Positions 17,507 to 26,358 of a DNA stretch of 64,000 nt are shown here, piece by piece. The notes beneath the pieces are model-generated. The model worked only from the letters and a program-made list of their open reading frames with translations. It was not told the origin of the DNA and made no database searches. Both the position numbers and the translations under genes were made by a program. The stretch is from Botrimarina mediterranea (GTDB taxonomy: Bacteria > Planctomycetota > Planctomycetia > Pirellulales > Lacipirellulaceae). Each line of letters opens with the position of its first letter. Position 1 is the stretch's first letter. Location of the stretch: positions 5,454,862 through 5,518,861 of the forward strand of contig NZ_CP036349.1 of assembly GCF_007753265.1 (NCBI RefSeq), given 5' to 3'.

Positions 17507-18595
17507 ATGAACTCTGTCTCGCGCCGACGCATCGCTTTCACGCTCGTCGAACTGTTGGTGGTCATCGCGATCATCGGCGTCCTGGTCGCGTTGCTCCTCC
17601 CCGCTGTGCAAGCGGCGCGCGAATCGGCGCGACGCACGCAATGCATCAACCAACTCCGCCAGATGACCCTGGCGATGACGAGTCACGTCGATACGTTCAA
17701 GGTCTTTCCGACCGGCGGGAACAGCATCTGGCCGAAGATCGAAGACTACTCAACCAATGGCAAGCCCAATGGACCAGCGACCCAAGGCCTAGGCTGGGCT
17801 TTTCAGATCCTCCCCTTCTTGGAAGAGGGGGCGGTCCATGGGATCGCGACGACCGACGAACTCGACAAAGTCTCGATTGGGCTCTTCAGTTGTCCCTCGC
17901 GACGCCCCCCGACCCAGCATCCCGAGTCGGGTCGCTATTTGTCCGATTACGGCGCCGCCAACCCCGGCGAGCTCCCCTTAACCCCAGGCGACCCCAGCTC
18001 TGGCGGCAGCTTCTGCCATCAGGGCGAGTTCTGGGGCGCCAAGAGCGCCTGCGACAATTACAACTGCATCGGCAGGATCGGCCGCGGTTGGAAGTATTGG
18101 GGCGTCATCGTCCGGACGAACTTGTCGATCCCCGCCCCCGGCGTCGCCGGAAGGCCGGCCACCACGCCAGAACCGCTCGGCAATACCCCGCCTGTCGCGC
18201 CTCGACGCATCACCGACGGCCTCAGCAAGTCGATGGTCGTCTCTGAGAAGCGGATCTTCAGCGACCATTACGATCGGGGCTACTGGTTCGATGACCGCGG
18301 TTGGTCCGACGGTTGGGACCCGGACCAGATGCGTTCAACAATGTTCCCGGTTGGCCCCGACACGACTTTGGCGAAGGTCCAAGCGAATTCCGAAAGCGCG
18401 ACCTGGAACGGGACTACCATCATTCTCGACGACCGCAGCTACGGCTTCAGCTTCGGCTCGGCTCACCCGAACGGAATCAACACGGCCTACGCCGACGGCT
18501 CGGTCCACATGATCTCCTTCGGTGTCGATCAAGAAATGTTCAACCGGCTCGGCCATCGCTCCGACGGCGAAACGATCGACGAAAGCTCACTCTGA
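17507..18595 (+). CDS. DUF1559 prepilin-like protein
   Basis: The 362-residue protein begins with a canonical type IV prepilin N-terminus (RRRIAFTLVELLVVIAIIGVLVALLLPAV). The DUF1559 body follows with RRTQCINQLRQMTLAMTSH and a C-terminal NTAYADGSVHMISFGVD motif. The segment FSCPSRRPPT is also typical. It is a second, unlinked paralogue of the DUF1559 protein at 10769-11722 and lacks the acidic insert. It follows the PEP-CTERM gene by 110 bases on the same strand and could be co-transcribed. Its role in the cell envelope is unknown. Confidence 0.9.
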   Translation: MNSVSRRRIAFTLVELLVVIAIIGVLVALLLPAVQAARESARRTQCINQLRQMTLAMTSHVDTFKVFPTGGNSIWPKIEDYSTNGKPNGPATQGLGWAFQILPFLEEGAVHGIATTDELDKVSIGLFSCPSRRPPTQHPESGRYLSDYGAANPGELPLTPGDPSSGGSFCHQGEFWGAKSACDNYNCIGRIGRGWKYWGVIVRTNLSIPAPGVAGRPATTPEPLGNTPPVAPRRITDGLSKSMVVSEKRIFSDHYDRGYWFDDRGWSDGWDPDQMRSTMFPVGPDTTLAKVQANSESATWNGTTIILDDRSYGFSFGSAHPNGINTAYADGSVHMISFGVDQEMFNRLGHRSDGETIDESSL

Positions 18596-18724
18596 GCAGC
18601 GCCCAGCTCTTGAGCCGCGCTTACCTCTTGAGTCGTGCAGGTGAGGAGGACGTGGTTCATGTGGGGGAGAGTACAAAAGCGGCGATGGTGTACGCAAGTA
18701 TACATCTGGCTTTTCTTGCGAGTG

Positions 18725-18802
18725 CTCCGCTTCCTTACCGGCGCGGCTCAAACGCACTTGACCTTGCAAGTCTTCTTGAGCCGCGCCCGTTAGGAAGCGG
18801 AG
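18725..18802. repeat. inverted repeat, P family copy 1
   Basis: A 27-base segment at 18776-18802 beginning TTGAGCCGCGCC pairs imperfectly with 18725-18751 to form a long hairpin. The right arm is identical to 31275-31301. A partial copy (TTGAGCCGCGCTTACC) lies near 18612. It sits in the gap before the next plus-strand gene and just upstream of its putative promoter. Confidence 0.8.
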
Positions 18803-18812
18803 CCCCAACCGC

Positions 18813-18818
18813 TATACT
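18813..18818 (+). promoter_or_regulatory. putative -10 element TATACT
   Basis: TATACT lies 41 bases before the GTG at 18859, a suitable distance for a short leader. No good -35 hexamer is present at the standard spacing. It helps to place the start of the next gene after 18818. Confidence 0.35.
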
Positions 18819-18858
18819 CGAGATTCCCCCTCCAACTCCCGACCACCCCCGCCACTCC

Positions 18859-19398
18859 GTGGACGACCTCGCCCAACGTCTCGCCGTTCAGGTCCGCAAT
18901 AAGCAGATCTTCATCCTGGCGATGATCGTCGTGCCGCTGATCTTTGCCGGTGTCGTCTACGCGATCGGCTCGCAGGCGCCGCAGAACCCCGCGCCGATCC
19001 GCGGCCAGATGGTCGACCGCCAAGACGCGATGGTCGTCATTGAACGGCTCGCCTTGGTGGTGGGGTTGTTGATCCTCGTGGTGCACCCGTGGATCGGCAG
19101 CTTCGTCACCGGCCAGTCGATCCGCGTGCTGGTGCGCGAAGGGACCGCCGACCCGGAGCACATCGCCGAGGCTTACCTCATCGGGACGCTCGTCGCCTGT
19201 GGGATGAACGAGGCCGCCGCGTTCCTCAACCTGATCGCGTTCATGCCGACGCAGTCGCTGTGGAACCTCGGCATGGCCCTGCTGCTGATCCTCTCCAGCG
19301 CGTTCAAGATGCCCACGGCGAAGCGAGTAGCGGCGTGGGCGCGCAACATGGCGCAGCGTTTGGCGGAGAAGCGGATGACGGGCGTCGGGGGTCAGTAG
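18859..19398 (+). CDS. small hypothetical multi-pass membrane protein
   Basis: The GTG at 18859 gives 179 residues. The frame stays open far upstream, but that part covers a repeat element and the end of the DUF1559 gene in another frame. The protein has hydrophobic segments at about residues 18-36 (ILAMIVVPLIFAGVVYAI), 59-75 and 110-150 (LIGTLVACGMNEAAAFLNLIAF, NLGMALLLILSSAF). I do not recognise the family. The last residues (GVGGQ) and the stop come from the start of the following repeat element, so the original C-terminus may have been changed. Confidence 0.6.
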   Translation: MDDLAQRLAVQVRNKQIFILAMIVVPLIFAGVVYAIGSQAPQNPAPIRGQMVDRQDAMVVIERLALVVGLLILVVHPWIGSFVTGQSIRVLVREGTADPEHIAEAYLIGTLVACGMNEAAAFLNLIAFMPTQSLWNLGMALLLILSSAFKMPTAKRVAAWARNMAQRLAEKRMTGVGGQ

Positions 19399-19662
19399 TC
19401 AGTAGTCTTGCGGCGGATGCTGCTCAATGGCTTGCATTTCTCGCCCGCCGCCCGGTCGATACATCTGTCCACCCAGATCGCAAAAGCCCCTCAGAACGCA
19501 TCCTGGGCGATCTGGCGCGGGTCTGGCGCGAAGCGTCGGCGAACCGGAAGCGTGAGCGCCCGGAGTTGCAGCGCGAACACGTTGTCAATCCGAGTACCCA
19601 CTTCACTCCGGTCGTTCACGCTTCCGGCTCGTCTGACTACTGATCTGATCCCTGACTACTCA
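19388..19662. repeat. long inverted repeat with GTCAGTAGTCAG ends, Q family copy 1
   Basis: The left end at about 19390-19408 (GGTCAGTAGTCAGTAGTC) is complementary to the right end at about 19634-19662 (GACTACTGATCTGATCCCTG). The ~225-base interior has a segment at 19572-19633 (GAACACG, GAGTACCC, CTCCGGTCG, CACGCTTCCGG in order) that recurs at 61556-61616. No gene is seen inside. The right end overlaps the last codons of the GTPase gene that follows. Confidence 0.7.
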
Positions 19663-20999
19663 CGACTGTCTCCGCTGTGCCGATTCCGCGCCAGCTTCTT
19701 ACTGATCTCGCCCTTCAGCCGCTCGATGATCGACGCCTTGTCGGTGTTCTCGAGGATCCGCTGGACGACGCGCTTCGGGCCGCGGTCGCCCCAGCTGGCG
19801 CCGTGCTCGAAGTAGTACCGCGCCGCTTGGCCGACGAGGTAACTGCCGTAGCCCGCCGCCGCGCCTTGCGGCAGCGCCGTTAGCAGCGTGCTGCCGCCGA
19901 AGGTCAGGCCCTTGAAGAAGCTGCTGCTAAAGCTGACGACCGCTTCGCTGAGCATCATCCAGCCCGCCGCTTGGAGGATCGCCATCACCAGGCGCCGAGC
20001 GTTGTCGGTCGTCATCTCGATGCCGTAGACGCTGGCGAGCGTCAGCACCATCGCCACGTCCACCGCGACGCCGCCGGCCACGTCGGCCGCGGGCCAGGGG
20101 TTCATCGACACGGCCAGCGCCTTCGCCGCGGCGTAGCTCCACACCACCGTGTCGGCCTTGTTGCTACGCATCCGCACCCGCAGCGCCGCGACGCGGTCGC
20201 TGCGATCGGCGGCGTACATTGCCGCGTTCAGAGCCACCAGCGCCTTGCCCTCGTCAACGAGCATCTCGAGGATCCGCCCGCGGACCCCTTCGATGTCGGG
20301 CTTCGGCTTCCTCCATTCGCTGCGAGTGGAGCCGTCAGCCTTCTCGATCACGTACTCGACCTCGCGCGGGTCCGCCGAGGCAAAGACCACATTCTCGGCG
20401 CCGCCGATAAGCTTCACGACGCGTGGCGAGGTCAGCGACTCCCGCAGGTCGGCAAGCTGCTCGGGCGTGTAGAGGTCCTGCTTGTTGAGCACCAGCAGCA
20501 CCGGCTTGTGCATCGCGGCGATCTGTTCGAGCGCCGAGAACTCGGTCTCGTTGAGGTCGCTGTCGGTAACGAGCAGCACAACGTCCGCGCGCTCGGCCGC
20601 GTCGCGCGCCATGTCGGCCCGGGCGGCGCCATCGACCTCGTTGAGGCCCGGCGTATCGACCAGCACCAGCTCCGACTCTTCGAGCCCCTTCACCACCGCC
20701 GCGGGCGCGGTCCACCCGAGCCGCCACACCTCGCGCGTCCAACCGCCACGCACGTTGACGCTCGCCACCTCGGAACCCGCCAACGCATTGATCAACGCGC
20801 TCTTCCCGGTGCTGATCTCGCCAAAGACCGCGATCTCCACCCGCTCGTGCCGCAGCTTGTCGGCGAGGTCGCGCAGCTCCCGCAACTCGGCCACCAGCGC
20901 CTCACGCTCCGCCGGGTCACACCCCTCAATCTGCGCAATCGCCCGCTCCACCCCAGCCAGGGCGTCGTCCAAATCGGCGGCAGGCGTTTGTTGTGACAC
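19656..20999 (-). CDS. GTPase with P-loop G domain and DUF697-like membrane-associated C-terminus
   Basis: The G domain has G1 GEISTGKSALIN (about 59 residues from the chosen start), G3 LVDTPGLNE and G4 LVLNKQDLY; the N-terminal helix is rich in Glu and Arg. The C-terminal half has hydrophobic helices (AGGVAVDVAMVLTLASVYGI, LVMAILQAAGWMM) and the Gly-rich region of DUF697/YcjF-like proteins. Dynamin-like or Era-like action at the inner membrane is plausible. The GTG at 20999 is chosen. A TTG start at 21032 would add MFLRSFVVSLL, which is only the translated repeat element upstream. A second GTPase of the same kind lies immediately upstream on the same strand. Confidence 0.8.
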   Translation of the reverse strand: MSQQTPAADLDDALAGVERAIAQIEGCDPAEREALVAELRELRDLADKLRHERVEIAVFGEISTGKSALINALAGSEVASVNVRGGWTREVWRLGWTAPAAVVKGLEESELVLVDTPGLNEVDGAARADMARDAAERADVVLLVTDSDLNETEFSALEQIAAMHKPVLLVLNKQDLYTPEQLADLRESLTSPRVVKLIGGAENVVFASADPREVEYVIEKADGSTRSEWRKPKPDIEGVRGRILEMLVDEGKALVALNAAMYAADRSDRVAALRVRMRSNKADTVVWSYAAAKALAVSMNPWPAADVAGGVAVDVAMVLTLASVYGIEMTTDNARRLVMAILQAAGWMMLSEAVVSFSSSFFKGLTFGGSTLLTALPQGAAAGYGSYLVGQAARYYFEHGASWGDRGPKRVVQRILENTDKASIIERLKGEISKKLARNRHSGDSRE

Positions 21000-21008
21000 T
21001 AGAAGGGA

Positions 21009-21088
21009 AACCACAAAGGAACGAAGGAACAAAGAAAGTATGCCGCCAAATCCATCGTCTTACTTCGTTCCTTGGTTCCTTTGTGGTT
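21009..21088. repeat. inverted repeat between the two GTPase genes, C family copy 1
   Basis: Left arm 21009-21034 begins AACCACAAAGGAACGAAGGA; right arm 21062-21088 is its near-perfect complement. The same arms recur at 40484-40568 and 62764-62906. The right arm encodes the last residues (EPQRNQGTK) and stop of the upstream GTPase, and the left arm borders the start of the downstream one. Confidence 0.85.
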
Positions 21089-22658
21089 CATTTTTTGAAC
21101 CCGCAACCGGGTCGCCGATCTTTTCTCGCCCGCGGGTCACCAGCTTACGCAGTTCGTCCGCCGACGTGACGTGCTTCCATTCTTCGCGGGCTAGCTCCGC
21201 GAGTCCGCCCGGTGGGGGCTGCATCTCGGCCCGGTAGTACCGTTTGAAGACGCGGCCGATCCAACGGGCCACTAGCGCTTGCACGACGCCTTGCAACAAG
21301 CCGCCCGCGATCCAGCCGATGCCCGGCACAGTTTTGAGCAGCGAGCCAATCGCCGACCCCAAGGCCGGCGCCGCCGCCGAGGCGCCGAGCATCGCCACCA
21401 GGTTCTTGCCGAGCTGCGCGAGCATCTCGACGACGGTCTCGGCGTCGACGCGCTGCTTGTAGACCCCGGCGAGGTCGAGCGACATCTTCACCAAGATGCC
21501 GCTGCCGATCGCTAGGTCCAAGAGCGGCACCGGGTTCGCCGCCGCGGCGCCGCCGGCGGCCCACATGTAGCGGTCGATGACCCGGTCGGCCTCGGCGTCG
21601 AGCGTCGCCAGGACGCGTTCCTTCGCCTCGTCGACGAGGCCGCGCGACTGCATCAACAGGTTCGCCAACAGCAAATCGCCCCCTTCGCGATCGACGATCG
21701 CCATCAGCCGATCGGCGAGCGGCGAGATGTCGGGCGGCACGACCGCCTCGCCCTGGGTCTCGACGCCGTCAGCGCCGACGCGCACCACCGGCCGCGTTGT
21801 TTCGCGCGAGCGCACCGCGACCACGTCGGCCGCTTTCGCCAAGCCGCTCGTCTGCTCTTGCAGTTGACGGATCAGGTCTTCGCGCTGCCGCGCGTCGTAC
21901 CAGTCCTCTTTGTTGAGGCAGACGACGAGCCGCTTCTCCATCACCGCGAGCCGTTCGAGCAAGTCGTGCTCGTACGCCTTGATCGGACCATCGACGACGA
22001 ACAGCACAAGGTCCGCGTCCTTGGCGGCTTCGGCGGCGATCGCCGCCCGGCCTTCACCGCGCACCTCGGCGAGCCCCGGCGTATCGACGAGCGTCACCCG
22101 ATCGGAGTCGGGCCACGGCACGCTCTGCTCGGCGGTCGTCGTCCCGCCAACGACGTTCGACGCAAACGCCTCGCGCCCGCACAGCGCATTGAGCAGCGAG
22201 CTCTTGCCGCTTGAGATCGTGCCAAAGGCGACGATCTCTAACTTGCGGGCCTCGCGCTTTGCTTCGAGTTCGGTGATCGCCCGTTCGACTTCCGATCGCA
22301 GCGCCGACTTCGAGTCGAGTCCCCAAGCGTAGTCACGGCTTTGCTTCAGATTGTCGCCGAGCTCGGCCGACAGGTCGTGCTTCGTCAGCTGGCTGGGGTT
22401 CTTCGCACGGCGCTCGGTGACGCGGCGGTTCCACGCCGTGTTCCCCCACAACCGCCACGCGCCCCACGCCGCGAGTCCCACCAAGAGCGCCACGCCGACG
22501 GCGACGACCAGCACATACAACTTGCCCGCCCAACTCGCCCAGCCGCCGGCCGCCTCATAACCCTCCGCCAACTGCGGCGGCACGGTCACGAGCAAATACC
22601 CCGCAGCCGCAAGGGCGACGAGGATCAGAATGCCTTGGCTGGGTTTCTTGGGGAACAA
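21060..22658 (-). CDS. membrane GTPase with DUF697-like C-terminus
   Basis: The 532-residue protein has two N-terminal membrane helices (ILILVALAAAGYLLVTV and LYVLVVAVGVALLVGLAAWG). A G domain follows with G1 GTISSGKSSLLN, G3 LVDTPGLAE and G4 VCLNKEDWYD. The C-terminal helical region has the GIGWIAGGLLQGVVQALVARWIG segment seen in DUF697/YcjF proteins. The best start I find is a TTG at 22658; no ATG or GTG lies nearby. It is probably co-transcribed with the GTPase gene downstream. The C-terminal tail is repeat-derived, so the ancestral end was perhaps around VAGSK. Cellular role: membrane remodelling or stress response, inferred from family only. Confidence 0.78.
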   Translation of the reverse strand: MFPKKPSQGILILVALAAAGYLLVTVPPQLAEGYEAAGGWASWAGKLYVLVVAVGVALLVGLAAWGAWRLWGNTAWNRRVTERRAKNPSQLTKHDLSAELGDNLKQSRDYAWGLDSKSALRSEVERAITELEAKREARKLEIVAFGTISSGKSSLLNALCGREAFASNVVGGTTTAEQSVPWPDSDRVTLVDTPGLAEVRGEGRAAIAAEAAKDADLVLFVVDGPIKAYEHDLLERLAVMEKRLVVCLNKEDWYDARQREDLIRQLQEQTSGLAKAADVVAVRSRETTRPVVRVGADGVETQGEAVVPPDISPLADRLMAIVDREGGDLLLANLLMQSRGLVDEAKERVLATLDAEADRVIDRYMWAAGGAAAANPVPLLDLAIGSGILVKMSLDLAGVYKQRVDAETVVEMLAQLGKNLVAMLGASAAAPALGSAIGSLLKTVPGIGWIAGGLLQGVVQALVARWIGRVFKRYYRAEMQPPPGGLAELAREEWKHVTSADELRKLVTRGREKIGDPVAGSKNEPQRNQGTK

Positions 22659-22706
22659 GTCGTGCTGCGAGAGTGAGTGTCGGTAGGGGAGCGGCTGGTG
22701 GTTTCC

Positions 22707-22771
22707 TCCGGTCGCTAACGCTCCCGGCTCGCCTACAATTGGCTGGCGAGCCGGGAGCGTAAGTGACCGGA
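22707..22771. repeat. inverted repeat, H family
   Basis: Arms 22707-22732 (TCCGGTCGCTAACGCTCCCG...) and 22746-22771 are complementary. The core CTCCGGTCGCTCACGCTCCCGG recurs singly at about 59140, 61590 and, degenerate, 19603. It lies between a minus-strand and a plus-strand gene start. Confidence 0.75.
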
Positions 22772-22855
22772 GTGAACACAGCAGTCTCCCCCACTACGTG
22801 TTCGTCGCCTAATCGTCGTCCTTGCCAGTCTACTTGATACCAGCCGGAAGAGACC

Positions 22856-23848
22856 ATGCGTGCCGCCTATGTCCACCAGCCCGGCCCCGCCGACACGATC
22901 GTCATCGGCGACATGCCCACGCCTGATGCAGGCGTGGGCCAGTGCCTCGTCCGGGTCACCGTCTCCGCCGTCAACCCGATCGACACGTATGTCCGCGGCG
23001 GACTGGTGGCGATGAACCTGCCGCTCCCCTACATCCCGGGCAGTGACTTGGCGGGCGTCGTCGAAGCCGTCGGCGAGGGCGTCACGGGCTTTGCGGTCGG
23101 CGACCGCGTCTGGGGCTCGAACCAGGGCCTCCTCGGCCGCCAAGGAACGCTCGCCGAGTACGCCGCCGTTGACGCCGACCTGCTGTATCCCATCCCCGAA
23201 GGCGTCAGCGACGAGATCGCCGCCGCCGGGGCGCTCGTGGGCGTCACCGCGCACCTGGGCCTCGTGCGGGAGGCGCAGCTCAAGGCCGGCGAAACGATTC
23301 TCGTGGTCGGCGGTTCGGGCGGCGTCGGCTCAACGGTTGTGCAACTCGCCAAGGCCCTCGGCGCCCACGTCATCGCCACCGCCGGCTGCGACGACCGCGC
23401 CGAGATCGCCCGCGACGCCGGCGCCGACGAACTCATCGACTACACGATCGAAGACATCGGCGAAGCGGCCAAGCGGCTTGCCCCCAGTGGAGTCAACGTC
23501 TGGTGGGACACCCGCCGCGAGCCCGACCTTATCCAAGCCGTCGGCGCCGCGGCCGAGCGCGGGCGGATCGTCGTCATGGCGGGCCGTGACGCGAAGCCCG
23601 CGCTGCCGATCGGTCCGTTCTACGTGAAGGGCTGCCACCTGCTCGGCTTCGCCATGTTCAAAGCCACCGCAGAAGAACAACGCGCCGCCGCCGAAGACCT
23701 CAATCGCTGGCTCGTCAGCGGCGAGTACCACCCAAGGATCGCGAAGACGTTCGCCCTCAAAGAGGCCGCCATCGCCCACACGTTGCAAGAAGCGGCAACG
23801 ATCGACCGCAGCGCAACGCTCGCAGGAAAGATCATCGTCAAACCGTAG
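22856..23848 (+). CDS. NADPH:quinone reductase-like MDR family oxidoreductase
   Basis: The 330-residue protein has the zinc-free medium-chain dehydrogenase pattern: a GroES-like N-terminal domain (VSAVNPIDTYVRGG, PYIPGSDLAGVVEAVGEGV) and a Rossmann domain with VVGGSGGVGSTVVQLAKALGAHVIATA, the AxxGxxG-type nucleotide motif of quinone oxidoreductases. The zinc-binding Cys cluster of alcohol dehydrogenases is absent. It should reduce quinones or enones with NADPH in the cytosol. It is a single gene: inverted repeats flank it on both sides (22707-22771 and 23857-23948), which sets it apart as its own transcription unit. Confidence 0.9.
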   Translation: MRAAYVHQPGPADTIVIGDMPTPDAGVGQCLVRVTVSAVNPIDTYVRGGLVAMNLPLPYIPGSDLAGVVEAVGEGVTGFAVGDRVWGSNQGLLGRQGTLAEYAAVDADLLYPIPEGVSDEIAAAGALVGVTAHLGLVREAQLKAGETILVVGGSGGVGSTVVQLAKALGAHVIATAGCDDRAEIARDAGADELIDYTIEDIGEAAKRLAPSGVNVWWDTRREPDLIQAVGAAAERGRIVVMAGRDAKPALPIGPFYVKGCHLLGFAMFKATAEEQRAAAEDLNRWLVSGEYHPRIAKTFALKEAAIAHTLQEAATIDRSATLAGKIIVKP

Positions 23849-23856
23849 CAACAGAC

Positions 23857-23948
23857 GGCGAGCCGGCGACGTTAGTCGTCGGTGTGAAGTGCGATCCAAT
23901 TGAATGCGAAAACCGGCGCACACCGACGACTAACGTCGCCGGCTCGCC
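23857..23948. repeat. inverted repeat with perfect 30-base arms, L family
   Basis: Arms 23857-23886 and 23919-23948 are perfectly complementary and begin GGCGAGCCGGCGACGTTAGT; the spacer is 32 bases. It lies between convergent genes, so it may act as a bidirectional terminator, though no clear T-run follows. Confidence 0.85.
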
Positions 23949-23972
23949 ACAACTCTGTCTTTGAATCTTCCA

Positions 23973-26243
23973 CTAAGGCATCCCCACCCCGCGCCGCACC
24001 AACCACTCCGAAGTCATCAGCCCCGCGAAAATCAAAAGCAGCGGCCACTTGTCGTAAAGCGTCGTCCTCGCGACGACCTCGCGGCGCTCGTCGAGTTCTT
24101 TCGCGGCGAGTTCCGCCAATAGCGTCGGCAGCTCTTCGAGCGCCAGCGTGCGGCCGCCATCGGCTTCGGTCGCTTGAGCGAGCCGTGCGAGCGTGTCGGG
24201 CTCGGCGCCGGGGCGTTCGAGCTCAAGGTCACGTTTTGGCACGTTGAACCGCGACTGCGCGTCGCCGAGCTTTGCATCACCTCGGAAGGCGCTGACCGCC
24301 ATGCGGTAGTCGCCCGCTATGGACGTATCCGTGTAGACGCCCGTCGTGCGAACGCCGCCGCTCGGCAAGGGCAGCTCGACGACGCGTCCATCGGGCCGTG
24401 TGACAGAGGCTTCGTAACGGATCGGATTAGCGGCGTTGTTCTCTTCGTTCTCCTCAACGGCACGAACGCCGGCCACAAGGTCGAGGCGCGAACCCGCCGG
24501 CACGCGTCGCGAAGCGAGATCGATGTAGACCGAGGCGTTCGGGTCGTCGTCCTTCTTCGACAGCCACAGCACGGCCTGTCGCCAGAACCGCTGGTGCGCC
24601 TCGCGATGCCCCGTCAGCACCCACTGCCATGTCGAGTCGCCCGCGAACGCCAGCACGCGTCCGAGACCCGGCTGACCGATCACCAGCAGCGGCTGCGACC
24701 GCGCGCCGTCGGTGGTCGCGATCACCTGTGCGTTCGGCTTGAGGTCATCGCCGATGCGGTTGGCGCCCTTCAGCGGCGGCAGTTCTGACCACACGTCGTC
24801 GCCCAGCTCGACAATCGGATGCCGTGCGCTGGGAACCATCTTCAGCGGCCCCGGCAGATGAACGTCCTCCCGCAGCGCGGCGCCGAGCGTTTGCCGTTCG
24901 GCGCGACCGGGCGTCACGGGCAGGATGTCGCCGAGCGTCTCACGGTGCCCGCCCGGCCCGAAACTCTGCCGACCGCCGATCATCGCCAGCCCCGCGCCCG
25001 ACTCGATCAGCTCCGCCATCCGCCGCCACGTCGTGCGACTCAAGCCGCCGGCGTCGACGTTGTCGATAAACACCACGTCCACGTCGCCGGGCTGCAACCG
25101 ACTCGTCAGGTCGCGGCGGGGCTCGCGATAGTTGATCAGCTCCCAATCGATAACGATGTCGGGCGAAGCCGCCAGCGACCGGCGGATAAACTGCTGCTCA
25201 ACACCCGGCGCAGCGCCGCCGACCTGATCGGTCCCGGCGAGATAGAGCACGCGTATGCCCCCTTCGCGGACCGTGACGAACGTGCTGGCCTCGTTGTTGT
25301 CGGCGACCGTCTCGCCCTCGATCGTGTCGGCCACGACCGACAGCTTCCACTCGCCCGGCGTCGGCGGCGCATAGCGCAGCGCGACCGGATACGAATCGAC
25401 GCCCTGCCGCACGGTGATCTGCTTGGCGTCCACCGCCTCGAGTTTCCCCTCGGCGTTCTCCCACAAGAGCCGCACGACGACCGTCCGATTCGGAAATCCT
25501 GTGACGCGCATCGTGGCGCCCACGTCGAGCGGCGCGCCAGCGAACGCGGCGTCGCTCACTAGTAGATCGTCGATCGCCACGTCGGGCCGGTCCCCCGTGG
25601 CCCGATCGCCAACCGGCACGGCATATAGCGGCGCCCCCTCGGCAGCCAGCCGAGACACCGCCGCCAACGGCGCCGCGTCGCGCGGCGGTCTCGCGCGCTG
25701 CGCGCCATCGCTAACCACGATGACTCCCGAAAGCACGTCGCCCCCTTCGCCCCGCGCCGCGTCGAGCGCGTCGGCGAGAGACGAGCCGATCGCCGTTTCC
25801 TCGCCCTCTGGAGTAGTGGGGAGCGCGAGCTGACCGCCCTTCAACTCCACCGGCGTCAAACCACGGTCGAACGTAAACGCCCGCACGTCCTGCTTCTCGC
25901 TGAGTCGCAACAGCGCCGAGCTGCTGACGTCCAAGAGCCTTCGCGTCGCGTCCCAGCGCGAATCGCCGTCGAGCGCGTCCTCGACCGTCATGCTCCGCGA
26001 AGCATCGAGCAGCATCACCAGCGTCGGCCGCAACGACTCGGTCTTTACCCGCACCAGCGTCGGCCGCGCCCAAGCGAACAGCAGCGCGAGCGTCGCCAAC
26101 GTCCGCAGCACCTGGATCGTCCGCCGCTTCGAAGGCTGTAGCCCCACCGCGCGCGGCGGAACCACCCACGGCGCCGCCAACAGCAGCGCAGCGATAACGT
26201 AGCCAAGCCACGCGCCGCCAACGGGGTCGAAGGTGAGTTCCAT
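23973..26243 (-). CDS. large membrane protein with VWA and glutamine-amidotransferase-like domains
   Basis: The 756-residue protein has two N-terminal membrane helices (YVIAALLLAAPWVV, VLRTLATLALLFAWA). A von Willebrand A domain with a MIDAS site (MLLDASRSM, GSSLADAL, VVSDGAQRARP) and a CARDB-like beta region follow. The late domain (VLYLAGTDQ, DVVFIDNVDAGGL, LAMIGGRQSFGPGG) is like the class I amidotransferase fold but has no catalytic Cys that I can see. A C-terminal membrane helix closes it. It is the last gene of the MoxR-DUF58-BatA-VWA cluster, a widespread unit for MoxR-chaperoned envelope complexes. Confidence 0.82.
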   Translation of the reverse strand: MELTFDPVGGAWLGYVIAALLLAAPWVVPPRAVGLQPSKRRTIQVLRTLATLALLFAWARPTLVRVKTESLRPTLVMLLDASRSMTVEDALDGDSRWDATRRLLDVSSSALLRLSEKQDVRAFTFDRGLTPVELKGGQLALPTTPEGEETAIGSSLADALDAARGEGGDVLSGVIVVSDGAQRARPPRDAAPLAAVSRLAAEGAPLYAVPVGDRATGDRPDVAIDDLLVSDAAFAGAPLDVGATMRVTGFPNRTVVVRLLWENAEGKLEAVDAKQITVRQGVDSYPVALRYAPPTPGEWKLSVVADTIEGETVADNNEASTFVTVREGGIRVLYLAGTDQVGGAAPGVEQQFIRRSLAASPDIVIDWELINYREPRRDLTSRLQPGDVDVVFIDNVDAGGLSRTTWRRMAELIESGAGLAMIGGRQSFGPGGHRETLGDILPVTPGRAERQTLGAALREDVHLPGPLKMVPSARHPIVELGDDVWSELPPLKGANRIGDDLKPNAQVIATTDGARSQPLLVIGQPGLGRVLAFAGDSTWQWVLTGHREAHQRFWRQAVLWLSKKDDDPNASVYIDLASRRVPAGSRLDLVAGVRAVEENEENNAANPIRYEASVTRPDGRVVELPLPSGGVRTTGVYTDTSIAGDYRMAVSAFRGDAKLGDAQSRFNVPKRDLELERPGAEPDTLARLAQATEADGGRTLALEELPTLLAELAAKELDERREVVARTTLYDKWPLLLIFAGLMTSEWLVRRGVGMP

Positions 26244-26271
26244 GAAAACGCTGCGGCTCTACTCTTTCTGC

Positions 26272-26358
26272 TTGTAGGAGGCGTCTCCGACGCCGATTAC
26301 GCGCACCACACCGATTCGGAATGGAGGCCGTGATCGGCGTCGGAGACGCCTCCTACAA
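26272..26358. repeat. inverted repeat with perfect 26-base arms, A family copy 1
   Basis: Arms 26272-26297 and 26333-26358 are exactly complementary (TTGTAGGAGGCGTCTCCGAC...), with a 35-base spacer. Related copies are at 43145-43225 and 63754-63840. The right arm supplies the stop codon of the BatA-like gene (TAG at 26353-26355). Confidence 0.9.

Noticed and set aside
19971-20996. Plus-strand frame (341 codons) over the first GTPase gene
   Set aside because: The minus-strand frame has G1, G3 and G4 motifs; the plus frame is His/Arg-rich noise.
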